Shown here piece after piece: positions 23,278-31,911 of a stretch of DNA of 34,019 nt. Numbering within the stretch: position 1 is the first letter of the stretch; each line of letters begins with the position of its first letter. Origin of the DNA: Paludibacter sp. (lineage in GTDB: Bacteria; Bacteroidota; Bacteroidia; Bacteroidales; Paludibacteraceae). The stretch spans positions 1 through 34,019 of the forward strand of contig JAIFKQ010000019.1 of the NCBI GenBank assembly GCA_020049515.1, written 5' to 3'. A program made the translations under genes and the position numbers. The notes under the pieces were generated by a model, which was not told where the DNA came from, did no database searches, and was given only the letters and a program-made list of their open reading frames with translations.

Positions 23278-25218
23278 TTATTCGTTTTCGTATTTTTTCA
23301 ACAATTCCAACACTCTTAATACTTCTGCCACACTTATGGCAAATGACATTCCTCCGTGTCCTTTATATGGTGGATTACCATCAAACAATTCTGGAATAGA
23401 TCCAACGCAAAGTTCATTCATTTCGGCTTCAAAGCCAATTAGCATGCGTTCAATAAATGATTTACCACTTTGTTTATACACTTTGAGGTATGCCTCAGCA
23501 AATGCTCCAAAAGTAAATGGCCATGCTGGTCCATTGTGATAATTACGATCTCTCTCCAATTGTCCACCAATATAGGTAGGTCTATAGGAACCACTTTTGG
23601 GGCTCAACGTTCTCAATCCTTTTGGTGTAAGAAGCTCTTTGGTAGTAATATCCAATACCGACTTTTTCTGTAGTTTATCCAAAGGTGAAAAAGGAAGCGA
23701 GACAGCCCAAATCATATTTGGTCTAACTTCTACATCATTGTAACTACCATCTACGTAATCATATAAATAAGTTCCATTCCAAAAAACCTTTATAAAAGCC
23801 TCTCTTGCAATTTCGGCTTGATAATCCAACAAATCTGCTGCATGTTCGTTACCATTTTCGCGAGATAGTTTTGAAGTGAATTTTAATGCATTGTACCACA
23901 AAGCATTAATTTCAACCACATAGCCAGTTCGGGGTGTTATAGGACTACCATTCTCAATAGCATTCATCCAAGTTGCTGGTTTTTCTCTACCATTTACGTA
24001 AAGTAAGCCGTTATTATGGAGAAATAAATTTGGGTGGTTTTGTTTTCTAATAAAAGTGATAATTTTGGAAGCAAGTTCAGCATATCTTGTGGCAGCAATT
24101 TGCAATGAAGTAGCATTTGAAAATTGTTGTAGTGTCCAAATAAACCAAAGTAATGCATCGGGATCATCTAAATGTTTTAGCTTAAATTCACTTGACTCTC
24201 CCTCCATAAAGCGTTCCAATTCTTCTACAGCCGTTTCCATTATATCATCGAAATAATCCATTCGGTCTATAGTGAGTGTACAGCCTGGTAGTGCAATAAA
24301 CTCATCGCGGGCTCTGGCAGCAAACCAAGGATACCCTGCTAACAAATACGTTTTCTTACCCTCACGTTTATAAAACTGCTGTGCAGAGTTTTTCAAACAG
24401 GAGAACATGTCAGTCCTTTGAATCCTTTTGGTCAATTCATCATCCCAAAGTTTATTCAGTTTAAGGGGCGAAATTTCGGAAACTCCAGCAGAAAAGATGA
24501 TAGATTCTCCTTTTTTAATCGGCAATTCGAAATAACCTGGAACCAACAAATCTTCTTTAAATTCGTAACCTCGCTCCTGCTCTTTGAAATATTCAATATT
24601 TTTATTCCATTGGGGTTGGTGTGAAAATGTAGTATTTTTAGAAAACTGCATACACAATGTCGGATATTGCTCGTATAATCTCATGCAAATACCTTTGTTT
24701 ATTTCATGGAAAGATGTTTCGGCCATATCATTTTCGTGCGACAAATTATTTACGCTACGAAAAGCTAAAAATGGTTTAAAGCGTAATAAAGTAGGTGAAT
24801 GAGCTTCCAGCAAAGTGTATTTTATGAGTACACGTGGTTCAAAAGAAACTAAAAGCCGTTCTTTGGATAGAATAACACCACCTACGCGGTAAATGGTTCG
24901 GGAAATAACATCACAATCAAATTGCCGAATATACTTCTGACCGTTTGGACTGTAATTATTGCCTTCGTACTTGTGAATGCCTAAGTTAAATTCAGCACCA
25001 TGCTGAATTACTGTTTCATCTAAAGATGAAAGAAGGACGTGATTTGAATCATCAATTTCTGGAACTGGTATTACTAATTGACCATGATACTTACGTGTAT
25101 TGCAGTCAATTAAAGTTGTACTATTGTAAGTTCCAGCTCGATTTGTCCGTATCATTTCTTTTGAAAGGGACTTTTCGAGATTAATCAACAACGTTTTATC
25201 AAAATTGAGATAACTCAT
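23278..25218 (-). CDS. Glycogen debranching enzyme (amylo-alpha-1,6-glucosidase family)
   Basis: This enzyme removes alpha-1,6 branch glucose from glycogen-type glucans. Residues 29-46 hold the N-terminal family motif GTYNSTTLIDCNTRKYHG. The N-terminal beta-rich half (about 1-250) is followed by an (alpha/alpha)6 catalytic half. There the motifs are 'ARARDEFIALPGCTL', 'DPDALLWFIWTLQQF', 'GREKPATWMNAIENGSP' and 'GLRTLSPKSGSYRPTYIGG', then 'RDRNYHNGPAWPF'. The length is 646 residues, near the usual 640-660 for Bacteroidota. It is the first gene of the minus-strand cluster, so the promoter should lie in 25219-25564. The enzyme family (GH133-type) is well supported. Confidence 0.92.
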   Translation of the reverse strand: MSYLNFDKTLLINLEKSLSKEMIRTNRAGTYNSTTLIDCNTRKYHGQLVIPVPEIDDSNHVLLSSLDETVIQHGAEFNLGIHKYEGNNYSPNGQKYIRQFDCDVISRTIYRVGGVILSKERLLVSFEPRVLIKYTLLEAHSPTLLRFKPFLAFRSVNNLSHENDMAETSFHEINKGICMRLYEQYPTLCMQFSKNTTFSHQPQWNKNIEYFKEQERGYEFKEDLLVPGYFELPIKKGESIIFSAGVSEISPLKLNKLWDDELTKRIQRTDMFSCLKNSAQQFYKREGKKTYLLAGYPWFAARARDEFIALPGCTLTIDRMDYFDDIMETAVEELERFMEGESSEFKLKHLDDPDALLWFIWTLQQFSNATSLQIAATRYAELASKIITFIRKQNHPNLFLHNNGLLYVNGREKPATWMNAIENGSPITPRTGYVVEINALWYNALKFTSKLSRENGNEHAADLLDYQAEIAREAFIKVFWNGTYLYDYVDGSYNDVEVRPNMIWAVSLPFSPLDKLQKKSVLDITTKELLTPKGLRTLSPKSGSYRPTYIGGQLERDRNYHNGPAWPFTFGAFAEAYLKVYKQSGKSFIERMLIGFEAEMNELCVGSIPELFDGNPPYKGHGGMSFAISVAEVLRVLELLKKYENE

Positions 25219-25564
25219 AAATATTAAAATAAAAGATTATTACTTTAAGGCTAGAGAATAAATAAAGCGAAAAAAAATACCGAAATTATTACAAATCCAT
25301 CACTTTTTTGCTTATCGACCGCAATATATATATTTTTTTTGACATGAAAAAAATATTTGAGAGAAAAACAAAAGAATTCTTTAATAAATAAAATAACAAT
25401 ACTCTAAGTAATTGATTTATTATGGTTTATACGTTTCTTTGTGTTTTAAATGCTTTGCACTTTTCTTTTTTAATGAAAATTGAAACTTTTAAAAGGATTT
25501 GATGTTTATAATAGAAGTATAGTCGCATATTGTAAGTGATATAAAAATCAAAATAAGCAAATAA
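25219..25564. other. Divergent intergenic region (glycogen cluster / rhomboid gene)
   Basis: This 346-bp, very AT-rich region separates two divergent genes. It contains a perfect 12-bp palindrome AAAGAATTCTTT at 25371-25382 and a TAATTTCG-like -7 box on the minus strand near 25281-25288. No gene or RNA structure is evident. Confidence 0.45.
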
Positions 25565-26260
25565 ATGTTATTCAAATCTAACTTATCAGTCGAAAAACGG
25601 CAATTTTTACATGCTATTTTTATTCCAATAATAATGGCGACACTTATGTTAATGAGTTTCATATTAGAAATTGGTATGCAGTGGGATTTTCATTCGGCAG
25701 GAGTATTTCCGCGAAGATTTGAAAACTTATGGGGAATTTTCACAATTATTTTTGTTCATGCAGATTGGGGTCATTTAGCCAATAATATTTTTTCATTTAT
25801 AATACTAAGTAGTTGCTTGTATTTTTTTTACAAACAAATAGCGACAAAAATACTACTTATATCATACATTTTTAGCGGATTAATTCTTTGGACAATTGGA
25901 AGGGAAAATTGGCACATTGGTGCAAGTGGACTTATTTACTCGCTTGCATTCTTCCTGTTTTTTAGTGGCATAATAAGAAAACATATTCCACTTATTGCTA
26001 TTTCATTTATTGTAGCATTATTATACGGAAATATGGTTTGGCATATTTTTCCTTGGCAATTAAAAGACCCAATTTCGTGGGAGGGACATCTTGCGGGAGG
26101 AATTATTGGTTTTGTATTATCAATTATCTTTAGAAATAATGGACCTCAAAAACCTATAAAACAATGGGATGAAGAAAACGAGGATGAGGAAGAAGAGGAT
26201 TATGTGGAGGAAGAGGACAGTGACGAAATGATCTCTGAAAATGAAGCCAAAAGTATTTAA
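25565..26260 (+). CDS. Rhomboid family intramembrane serine protease with acidic C-terminal tail
   Basis: Rhomboids cleave transmembrane substrates within the membrane. The 231-residue protein has about six hydrophobic segments, a loop motif 'HADWGHLANNIFS' (65-77), the catalytic Ser121 in 'IGASGLIYS' and the catalytic His175 in 'WEGHLAGG', the standard dyad. The C-terminus (200-225) is strongly acidic ('DEENEDEEEEDYVEEEDSDE'), which is not a general rhomboid feature and might bind a partner. The gene stands alone, convergent with the permease at 26296. No terminator was seen between them. Confidence 0.88.
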   Translation: MLFKSNLSVEKRQFLHAIFIPIIMATLMLMSFILEIGMQWDFHSAGVFPRRFENLWGIFTIIFVHADWGHLANNIFSFIILSSCLYFFYKQIATKILLISYIFSGLILWTIGRENWHIGASGLIYSLAFFLFFSGIIRKHIPLIAISFIVALLYGNMVWHIFPWQLKDPISWEGHLAGGIIGFVLSIIFRNNGPQKPIKQWDEENEDEEEEDYVEEEDSDEMISENEAKSI

Positions 26261-26295
26261 TATTGATATTATTGATACTGTTGCTAAAAAAATGA

Positions 26296-27537
26296 TTATT
26301 CGTAACGAATGATTTTGGCTGGAGTAATTTTTGTAATTAGATAAGACGGGCCAATCATCATTAACAATGAAGCCAGCAAAGTGCCCACATTTAGTAGAAT
26401 TATGTACAACCAATTAAATGAAATTGGTACAGTAGCCACATAATATGCTTCGGGGTCGAGTGGAATAATACCCGTAAAATACTGAACCGCACACAACGTA
26501 AGTCCAATTACATTGCCCCACAACATCCCTTTACTGACTAGAAAAAAGGAATGAAAAAGAAAAATTTTGCGTACCGACCAGTCGGTGGCACCTATTGATT
26601 TAAGAATACCAATCATATTAGTTCGTTCCAAAATGAGAATAAGCAAACCAGAAATCATATTGAATCCTGAAACTGCCAGCATCAGAAACAGAATTACCCA
26701 TACGTTCATATCCAACAAATCGAGCCAACTAAATATCTGTGGATTAATCTGTTTTATAGTTTGCGTGGAATAAGCATTTCCTTGATCGTTAAACTTATTG
26801 GCGGTGGTCAAATAAACTTCCTCGCCCAATGCATCGATACGGTCGAAATCAGATATTAACACTTCTAATCCACTAAAAGTACTGTTATCCCAGTCGTTCA
26901 AGGCTTGCACTTGACGAATATCGGTAAGCAAAAACAACTTGTCGTACTCTATAAAATTAGTTGAATAAATTCCTACAATTTTAAATTTCCGAGCACGTAC
27001 CTGGTCTTGAATGAAGTAAGTAAAAAAACTATCTCCGAGTTTCAAACCCAACAAATTGGCCAAATACGTTGATAAAATGACTTCGTTTTTGGGAGAGTTT
27101 TCTGTGGTATTTAATATTCTGCCTTCTACAAGGTTGGCTTTGAAAAAATCCCAATCGAAATTAGCATCAATTCCTTTAATCACAATTCCTTGAAATTCAG
27201 TATCGGTTTTAATTATTCCAGGTTTTGAGGCAAAACGTTGAACATGTTTCACGCCATCAATTGAAGTTATTTTCTTTATCAACGATGATTCCATCTGAAT
27301 AGGATTCATCGCATAGGTATTGTTATTGTCGAAATTCGTAATTTGAATGTGACCTCCAAAACCGATTGTTTTATTGCGGATTTCATTTTTAAATCCAATA
27401 ACAACGGCAACAGAAATAAGCATTACGGCCAATCCAAGTGCAATACCAATGATGGCAATACGCACAGCAGGACGAGAAATATTCTTCTTGCCCTGCTGAA
27501 AATGAATGCGTTTTGCTATGAAATATTCGAGGTTCAA
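26296..27537 (-). CDS. LolC/LolE-type ABC transporter permease (FtsX/MacB family)
   Basis: This inner-membrane protein would release lipoproteins from the inner membrane to the LolA carrier. It has one N-terminal helix (about 26-50, 'AIIGIALGLAVMLISVAVV'), a large periplasmic domain (about 55-265) and three C-terminal helices (about 275-300, 320-350, 375-400), the FtsX/LolE pattern. The LolC/E-type N-terminus 'RIHFQQGKKNISRPAVRIA' is present. The 413-residue length matches LolC/E. The LolD ATPase is not next to it, which is common in Bacteroidota, where a single permease may form a homodimer. The many lipoproteins in this window make the role plausible. Confidence 0.88.
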   Translation of the reverse strand: MNLEYFIAKRIHFQQGKKNISRPAVRIAIIGIALGLAVMLISVAVVIGFKNEIRNKTIGFGGHIQITNFDNNNTYAMNPIQMESSLIKKITSIDGVKHVQRFASKPGIIKTDTEFQGIVIKGIDANFDWDFFKANLVEGRILNTTENSPKNEVILSTYLANLLGLKLGDSFFTYFIQDQVRARKFKIVGIYSTNFIEYDKLFLLTDIRQVQALNDWDNSTFSGLEVLISDFDRIDALGEEVYLTTANKFNDQGNAYSTQTIKQINPQIFSWLDLLDMNVWVILFLMLAVSGFNMISGLLILILERTNMIGILKSIGATDWSVRKIFLFHSFFLVSKGMLWGNVIGLTLCAVQYFTGIIPLDPEAYYVATVPISFNWLYIILLNVGTLLASLLMMIGPSYLITKITPAKIIRYE

Positions 27538-27545
27538 TATTTGGT

Positions 27546-27580
27546 GTCTAATGTCAAAGGTCTAAAGACAAAAGTCTATT
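27546..27580. repeat. Heptad repeat upstream of the permease gene
   Basis: Five consecutive 7-mers: GTCTAAT, GTCAAAG, GTCTAAA, GACAAAA, GTCTATT. The clearest of the heptad blocks. It lies 9 bp before the permease start. Confidence 0.7.
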
Positions 27581-27634
27581 CAACAACCTAAAACTATTGA
27601 TATACTAATTCGTAACTTCTAAAAGTGTAGATTC

Positions 27635-28834
27635 TTAAATCGTTCGTCCTGGATAAACCTGAAGTGCTTTTCCTAGCACTACTAAAGCTTGCTTTAATTC
27701 CTCTTTTTCAAGTACATAAGCAATTCTTACTTCGTCTTTTCCCAAACCTTCAACAGTGTAAAATCCCGAGGCAGGCGCCATCATTACTGTTTGCCCTTCA
27801 TGCTCAAAATCGGTGAGCAACCACGAACAAAATTTATCGGCATCATCAATTGGCAAACGAGCAACGGTGTAAAATGCGCCCATTGGAATAGGCGAATAAA
27901 CCCCAGGAATACGATTCAGTCCGTCAATCAAAAACTTACGTCGTTCCACGTACTCATTATACATTTCGAGCATGTATTCTGGAGGTGTATCCATTGAAGC
28001 TTCGGCAGCTATTTGGCCCAATAATGGCGGACTTAAACGTGCCTGACAAAATTTCATTACGTTTTTACGTACTTCTTTATTTTTTGTTACCAATGCGCCA
28101 ACTCTTACGCCACACATACTATATCTCTTTGATACAGAGTCTATCAACACCACATTATCTTCTATTCCATCCAAGTGGAAAGCCGAAATATAAGGTGCGC
28201 CAGTGTAACAAAACTCGCGATATACTTCGTCGGAAAAAAGATACAAATCGTATTTTTTTACCAAGTCGCGAATTTTGTTCATTTCGGATCGGGTGTACAA
28301 ATATCCAGTTGGATTATTGGGATTACAAATCAGAATTCCTTTGGTTCTGGGTGTAATTAATTCTTCAAATTTTTCGAATGAAGGCAATGCAAAACCCTCT
28401 TCGATAGACGAAACTACGGGGCGTACTACCGCGCCAGCACCAATAGCGAAAGCAGTATAATTAGCATAAGCGGGTTCTGGAACAATAATTTCATCGCCTG
28501 GATCGAGGCAACTCATAAATGCAAAACTTACCGCCTCGGAACCACCAGTGGTAATAATAATATCATCTTCGGTAACATCAATATTAAAAGTATGGTAATA
28601 AGCTGCCAACTTGGTTCTTAAACTTCTAATTCCATCACTCGGACTATATTCGAGCACCAAACGATCAATGTTTCGAATTGCATCAATGGCCACTTGAGGA
28701 GTTTTCAAATCGGGCTGTCCAATATTCAAATGATATACTTTTATTCCGCGTGCTTTAGCTTTGTCGGAAAGTGGAACCAATTTACGAATAGGTGATTCGG
28801 GCATATCTTGCCCGCGTTTGGAGGTGTGTGGCAT
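27635..28834 (-). CDS. PLP-dependent class I/II aminotransferase (aspartate-aminotransferase-like)
   Basis: The enzyme transfers an amino group between amino acid and keto acid with PLP. The Met at 28834 is preferred. A longer reading from 28873 passes through a heptad repeat that is probably non-coding. Motifs: 'PIRKLVPLSDKAKARG' and 'YHLNIGQPDLKTP' at the N-terminus, 'EYSPSDGIRSLR', the PLP-Lys in 'DSVSKRYSMCGVRVGAL', 'NNPTGYLYTRSEM' and 'VRIAYVLEKEEL' near the end. The length (399) is standard. Similar genes in Bacteroidota are annotated as aspartate aminotransferase. Substrate specificity is not clear. Confidence 0.9.
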   Translation of the reverse strand: MPHTSKRGQDMPESPIRKLVPLSDKAKARGIKVYHLNIGQPDLKTPQVAIDAIRNIDRLVLEYSPSDGIRSLRTKLAAYYHTFNIDVTEDDIIITTGGSEAVSFAFMSCLDPGDEIIVPEPAYANYTAFAIGAGAVVRPVVSSIEEGFALPSFEKFEELITPRTKGILICNPNNPTGYLYTRSEMNKIRDLVKKYDLYLFSDEVYREFCYTGAPYISAFHLDGIEDNVVLIDSVSKRYSMCGVRVGALVTKNKEVRKNVMKFCQARLSPPLLGQIAAEASMDTPPEYMLEMYNEYVERRKFLIDGLNRIPGVYSPIPMGAFYTVARLPIDDADKFCSWLLTDFEHEGQTVMMAPASGFYTVEGLGKDEVRIAYVLEKEELKQALVVLGKALQVYPGRTI

Positions 28835-28840
28835 ATTTAA

Positions 28841-28868
28841 GTTGATTGTTGATTGTTGACAGTTCATC
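28841..28868. repeat. Heptad repeat upstream of the aminotransferase gene
   Basis: Consecutive 7-mers: GTTGATT, GTTGATT, GTTGACA, GTTCATC. It lies in the leader between the -7 box and the chosen start. Confidence 0.65.
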
Positions 28869-28934
28869 GCCAAATTAAAAGGTGAAATGAACTTGGTTAA
28901 ACCGTTGCATAAATCTTTTTGCTTATAATGGAGA

Positions 28935-28942
28935 CAAAAGTA
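28935..28942 (-). promoter_or_regulatory. Bacteroidota -7 box of the aminotransferase gene
   Basis: The minus strand reads TACTTTTG, a perfect TAnnTTTG match, about 100 bp before the chosen start. No clear -33 was found. Confidence 0.45.
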
Positions 28943-29071
28943 ATAAAATAAGGTCGATTAAAAAAGTTTTGCGATTTCTGTTTTGTTTTCAATGTACGAT
29001 TTTTGAAGCAAAAAAGATACTACATTACAATATGCGAGTATAAAAGAAAAAAAGAGCTGAACGAAAGCACT

Positions 29072-29106
29072 AAAAAAACAACCGAAGATATTGAAACCTT
29101 CGGTTG
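29072..29106 (-). terminator. Intrinsic terminator of the P-II/amt operon
   Basis: CAACCGAAG (29079-29087) pairs with CTTCGGTTG (29098-29106). On the minus strand a run of seven T follows. Confidence 0.87.
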
Positions 29107-29135
29107 AATTTTTAACATTAAAACAATTATAGTAA

Positions 29136-30502
29136 TTAATCGAAATTAGTGAATGCAGTTTCGCCATGTTGAGTTTCATCCAACCCTCTAGCCTCGTGCT
29201 TATCTTCCACTCTAATGCCTACTAGTTTTTCGGTAAGTTTAAATATTATGTATGTACCAATTGCTGAGTAAACTATGGTTGCTCCAATTGCAATTAATTG
29301 CACCCACAATTGGTGAAAATTTCCGTAAGCAGCTCCACTGTATGCAGATTGAATGGCTGGAGTAGCAAGAATTCCAGTGAGAATAGCTCCAATAATACCA
29401 CCAACGCCGTGAACTCCAAAAGCATCTAGGGAATCGTCATAGCATAATTTTGGTTTAACATAAGCAACCACAGCAAAACAGACTAAGGAAACAACTATAC
29501 CTATAATTAAAGCGCCAGAAACTCCAACAAAACCTGCTGCTGGTGTAATGGCCACCAAACCTGCTACAGCTCCAGTACTAATACCTACAACGGTAGGTCG
29601 TTTATCAAGAAACCAATCTAATAATGCCCATGTAATGGCTGCAGCTGCTGCAATATGATTGACCATCAATTCGTTAGCGGAAAGACCATCGACTGCCAAT
29701 CCACTACCTGCGTTAAATCCAAACCAACCTACCCAAAGTAATCCAGCTCCCATCACTACATAAGTTATGTTGTGTGCGGGTATTGCATGTCCCTTATAAT
29801 CAAGTCGTTTGCCTAACATTATGGCAGTAACAATAGCTGCAATACCAGCATTAACGTGATCAACAGTACCGCCCGCAAAGTCAAATGCACCTAATTTAAC
29901 CAACCATCACCTGACCATACCCAGTGTGCTACAGGGTTATAAACTAGAATAAACCAAAGAACCGAGAAAACCAAAAATCCTTTGAATTGAATACGCTCAG
30001 CAAATGCTCCAATAATTAATGCAGGTGTAATAACTGCAAACATTCCCTGAAACAAAATAAATACAATGTGAGGTATAGTTCCTACAGAAGTACCATCAGC
30101 AGCCAATTGAGAGTGAGATATAAAATAAGGGCTCAAATCACTAACATTGATGTTATTCAAAAACGCCCAATAAAAACCGCCAATAAAAGGCCTTAATTCT
30201 TCAATAAATTTGTTCCAAATGCATTGCTATAACCAATAACTACCCATTGAACACTTATAACTGCAACCAATATAAATACTTGCATGGATACATTTAAAAA
30301 CATTTTCTCGACGAACCAAGCCGCCATAAAACAATGCTAAACCTGGTATAGACATTAACAACACAAAGGCTGTAGGTACAATCATCCAAGCTGTATCGCC
30401 AGAGTCGATTGTTGGTGTTGCAAGTGAGGCTGCCGTTTATGCATATATAAAACTCCCAAACGATGCTAATGCAGCTATTATAAATAAAATATATTTCTTC
30501 AA
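29136..30502 (-). pseudogene. amt: Ammonium transporter Amt with several disruptions in its 5' half
   Basis: Amt conducts ammonium across the inner membrane. Six-frame reading of this stretch gives all parts of an Amt. The leader 'KKYILFIIAALASFGSFIYA' is followed by an in-frame TAA at the expected next codon (YA-stop-T, probably from CAA). Then comes 'WMIVPTAFVLLMSIPGLALF', a +1 shift near 30302-30310, 'MFLNVSMQVFILVAV', a -1 shift near 30200-30215 and 'LRPFIGGFYWAFLNN' onward. A 4-nt loss lies at 29900-29915 (GDGWLN / KLGAFDFAGG). From there to the stop the gene is intact, with the pore His residues (GTVDHVN and FGVHGVGG). The start would be TTG. It follows P-II by 39 nt. Pseudogene decay or locally poor sequence are both possible. 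Confidence 0.85.
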
Positions 30503-30541
30503 TTATTTTTTAACTTTAAATTATTAAAAATTGCGTTATAA

Positions 30542-30886
30542 TTACTTATTATACAATGCATCAGCACCCGACTCTCTATTTCTGATACGGAATGTTTCCT
30601 CGATATCGTAAACAAAGACTTTTCCATCACCTGTTTCGCCAGTCCAAGCTGAATCAAGAATTGCGTTAACTGTTTTTTCTAAATTTACATCCCTTACTAC
30701 TATGCTCAGCATTCTGCGATGAATGTAATTAGATTGAAATACTTGACCTCTAACAACCTGCTCCTCGGTGGATTTACCTAGTCCAGTTATGTCCCAATAT
30801 GAAAACCATTCTATGCCGGCCTCATACAATGCTTGTTTTGCATCCTCAAATTTTGATTTGCGAATAATTGCTTCAATTTTTTTCAT
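30542..30886 (-). CDS. P-II family nitrogen regulatory protein (GlnK/GlnB-type)
   Basis: P-II proteins bind 2-oxoglutarate and ATP/ADP and gate ammonium transport and other targets. The 114-residue protein starts 'MKKIEAIIRKSKFED' and has the T-loop region 'GKSTEEQVVRGQVFQSNYIH' (37-56). The B-loop 'TGETGDGKVFVYDIEE' (80s-90s) and C-loop 'IRNRESGADAL' are intact. At the position of the enteric uridylylated Tyr51 it has Phe50, and Val45 replaces Tyr46, so modification by GlnD is not expected. This T-loop type belongs to a Bacteroidales P-II lineage next to amt. It shares the operon with the damaged amt gene. Confidence 0.92.
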   Translation of the reverse strand: MKKIEAIIRKSKFEDAKQALYEAGIEWFSYWDITGLGKSTEEQVVRGQVFQSNYIHRRMLSIVVRDVNLEKTVNAILDSAWTGETGDGKVFVYDIEETFRIRNRESGADALYNK

Positions 30887-31029
30887 TTTTCGATATTTTT
30901 TAGTTATTTATATTATTTCTCAATCTAAATTTCTGAACAATAAGTAGTAATACAATTGTTTTTGATTTACAATGAGTATCAAAATTGAATCACTGACTTT
31001 AGAGTCATCCATTTTCATTATTTCGAGTG

Positions 31030-31037
31030 CAAAGATA
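31030..31037 (-). promoter_or_regulatory. Bacteroidota -7 box of the P-II/amt operon
   Basis: The minus strand reads TATCTTTG followed by CA, the most typical Bacteroidota form, about 145 bp before the P-II start. A TTG lies 25 nt upstream, longer than the usual 19-20. Confidence 0.55.
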
Positions 31038-31091
31038 AATAAATATTTTTCACTTTATCATGCAAAAAGACAAATAATTAAGATAATAAGT

Positions 31092-31134
31092 TACATAAAT
31101 GTAGAAAATAAGATATATCAATGACATAAATGTA
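31092..31134. promoter_or_regulatory. Two ACATAAATGT palindromes upstream of the P-II promoter
   Basis: TACATAAATGTA (31092-31103) and GACATAAATGTA (31123-31134) are nearly identical palindromes, 31 bp apart (three helical turns). They lie just upstream of the P-II -7 box. A nitrogen-responsive regulator is an obvious candidate, but this is inference. Confidence 0.5.
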
Positions 31135-31450
31135 TATAAAGTGGGGTTAAAATAACAAAATGAATTAGGAAACATTGAATTTACTATTTAAAGTGGGGCT
31201 TTATTTATAGGCGCTCGAACATTCGGGGAGGTAAATATAGCTCAATTTCAAAAACGACAAACTAAAGTTACCCATAGTATTTTGTACCAAATTAGAAGAG
31301 AACCTAGTATTGATTTGAGCACTACAATAAAAAATGTATTTTGATTTAATAATAAACTGAGGGTTTAATCCATTTGTGATTGATGATTTCTAAGGAGTTT
31401 TCAATAATTGACTTACTCATGTGTGGCTTCAAACATTTATGTTTTCGACA

Positions 31451-31490
31451 CAAAGTTATTTTAACTCAATAGTGCAAAGTTGCAAAGCTA
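31451..31490 (-). promoter_or_regulatory. Two perfect -7 boxes with no known gene behind them
   Basis: TAACTTTG (31451-31458) and TAGCTTTG (31483-31490) on the minus strand both match TAnnTTTG. A 24-codon reading frame begins at 31420. They may be promoters of a lost gene or of a small RNA. Confidence 0.3.
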
Positions 31491-31597
31491 CGCGCCCTAT
31501 CACCTTTAGATACTTTCCTCTAAAGGGTGGTTAATACGTTTCGATATCAATAAAAAAAAACGACATTAATAGTTGCTGGCAAGAAATAGAAAGAATA

Positions 31598-31777
31598 ATG
31601 AATACACAAAAAGCGGTGAGCACTTTAGCTCAAAATAATGCAGTAGAGGTTTTCAAAATCAGACGTTGTTATGAACCAAATTAAACGGTTGTTAAAATAT
31701 ACGATAACCTTAAATATAAATACGCTCATTTCAAAAAAAAATCGGTAGTACACAAATATGAACTCAAAGAGTTGTAA
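31598..31777 (+). pseudogene. Possible decayed small gene (60 codons with one internal stop)
   Basis: From ATG 31598 the frame encodes 28 residues ('MNTQKAVSTLAQNN', 'EVFKIRRCYEPN'), meets TAA at 31682 and continues open for 30 more codons ('TVVKIYDNLKYKYAHFKKK'). A single base change (AAA to TAA) would explain the break. No family is recognised. It could be chance in AT-rich DNA. Confidence 0.25.
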
Positions 31778-31842
31778 ATGATTGAACAGCAATTATTTTC
31801 ATTAAATTAGCTACAAGTTGGCTTAAAATTCCGTTAATACAA

Positions 31843-31879
31843 TAAAAAAGCCGATACACAAATTGTGCATCGGCTTTTT
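31843..31879 (-). terminator. Intrinsic terminator of the rpsF-rpsR-rplI operon
   Basis: AAAAAGCCGAT (31845-31855) pairs with ATCGGCTTTTT (31869-31879), with an inner CACAA/TTGTG stem after one mismatch. A run of six T follows on the minus strand. Confidence 0.88.
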
Positions 31880-31911
31880 ACGGTGATTTTGAACTGAAAT
31901 GCTTTAAATAA

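Larger units (their letters stand above)
30887..31911. other. 1-kb gene-poor stretch between P-II and rplI
   Basis: This region has no full-length gene. It holds the P-II promoter and two operator-like palindromes (31092-31134). Two perfect -7 boxes on the minus strand (31451, 31483) have no obvious gene after them. A hairpin lies at 31502-31528, and two short, probably decayed reading frames lie at 31346-31420 (minus) and 31598-31777 (plus). The repeat AAAGTGGGG occurs twice (around 31138 and 31190). It may be a relic of lost genes or an unrecognised RNA. Confidence 0.5.

Noticed and set aside
28835-28873. N-terminal extension of the aminotransferase
   Set aside because: The added codons come from a heptad repeat and match no aminotransferase; the start at 28834 fits the family.
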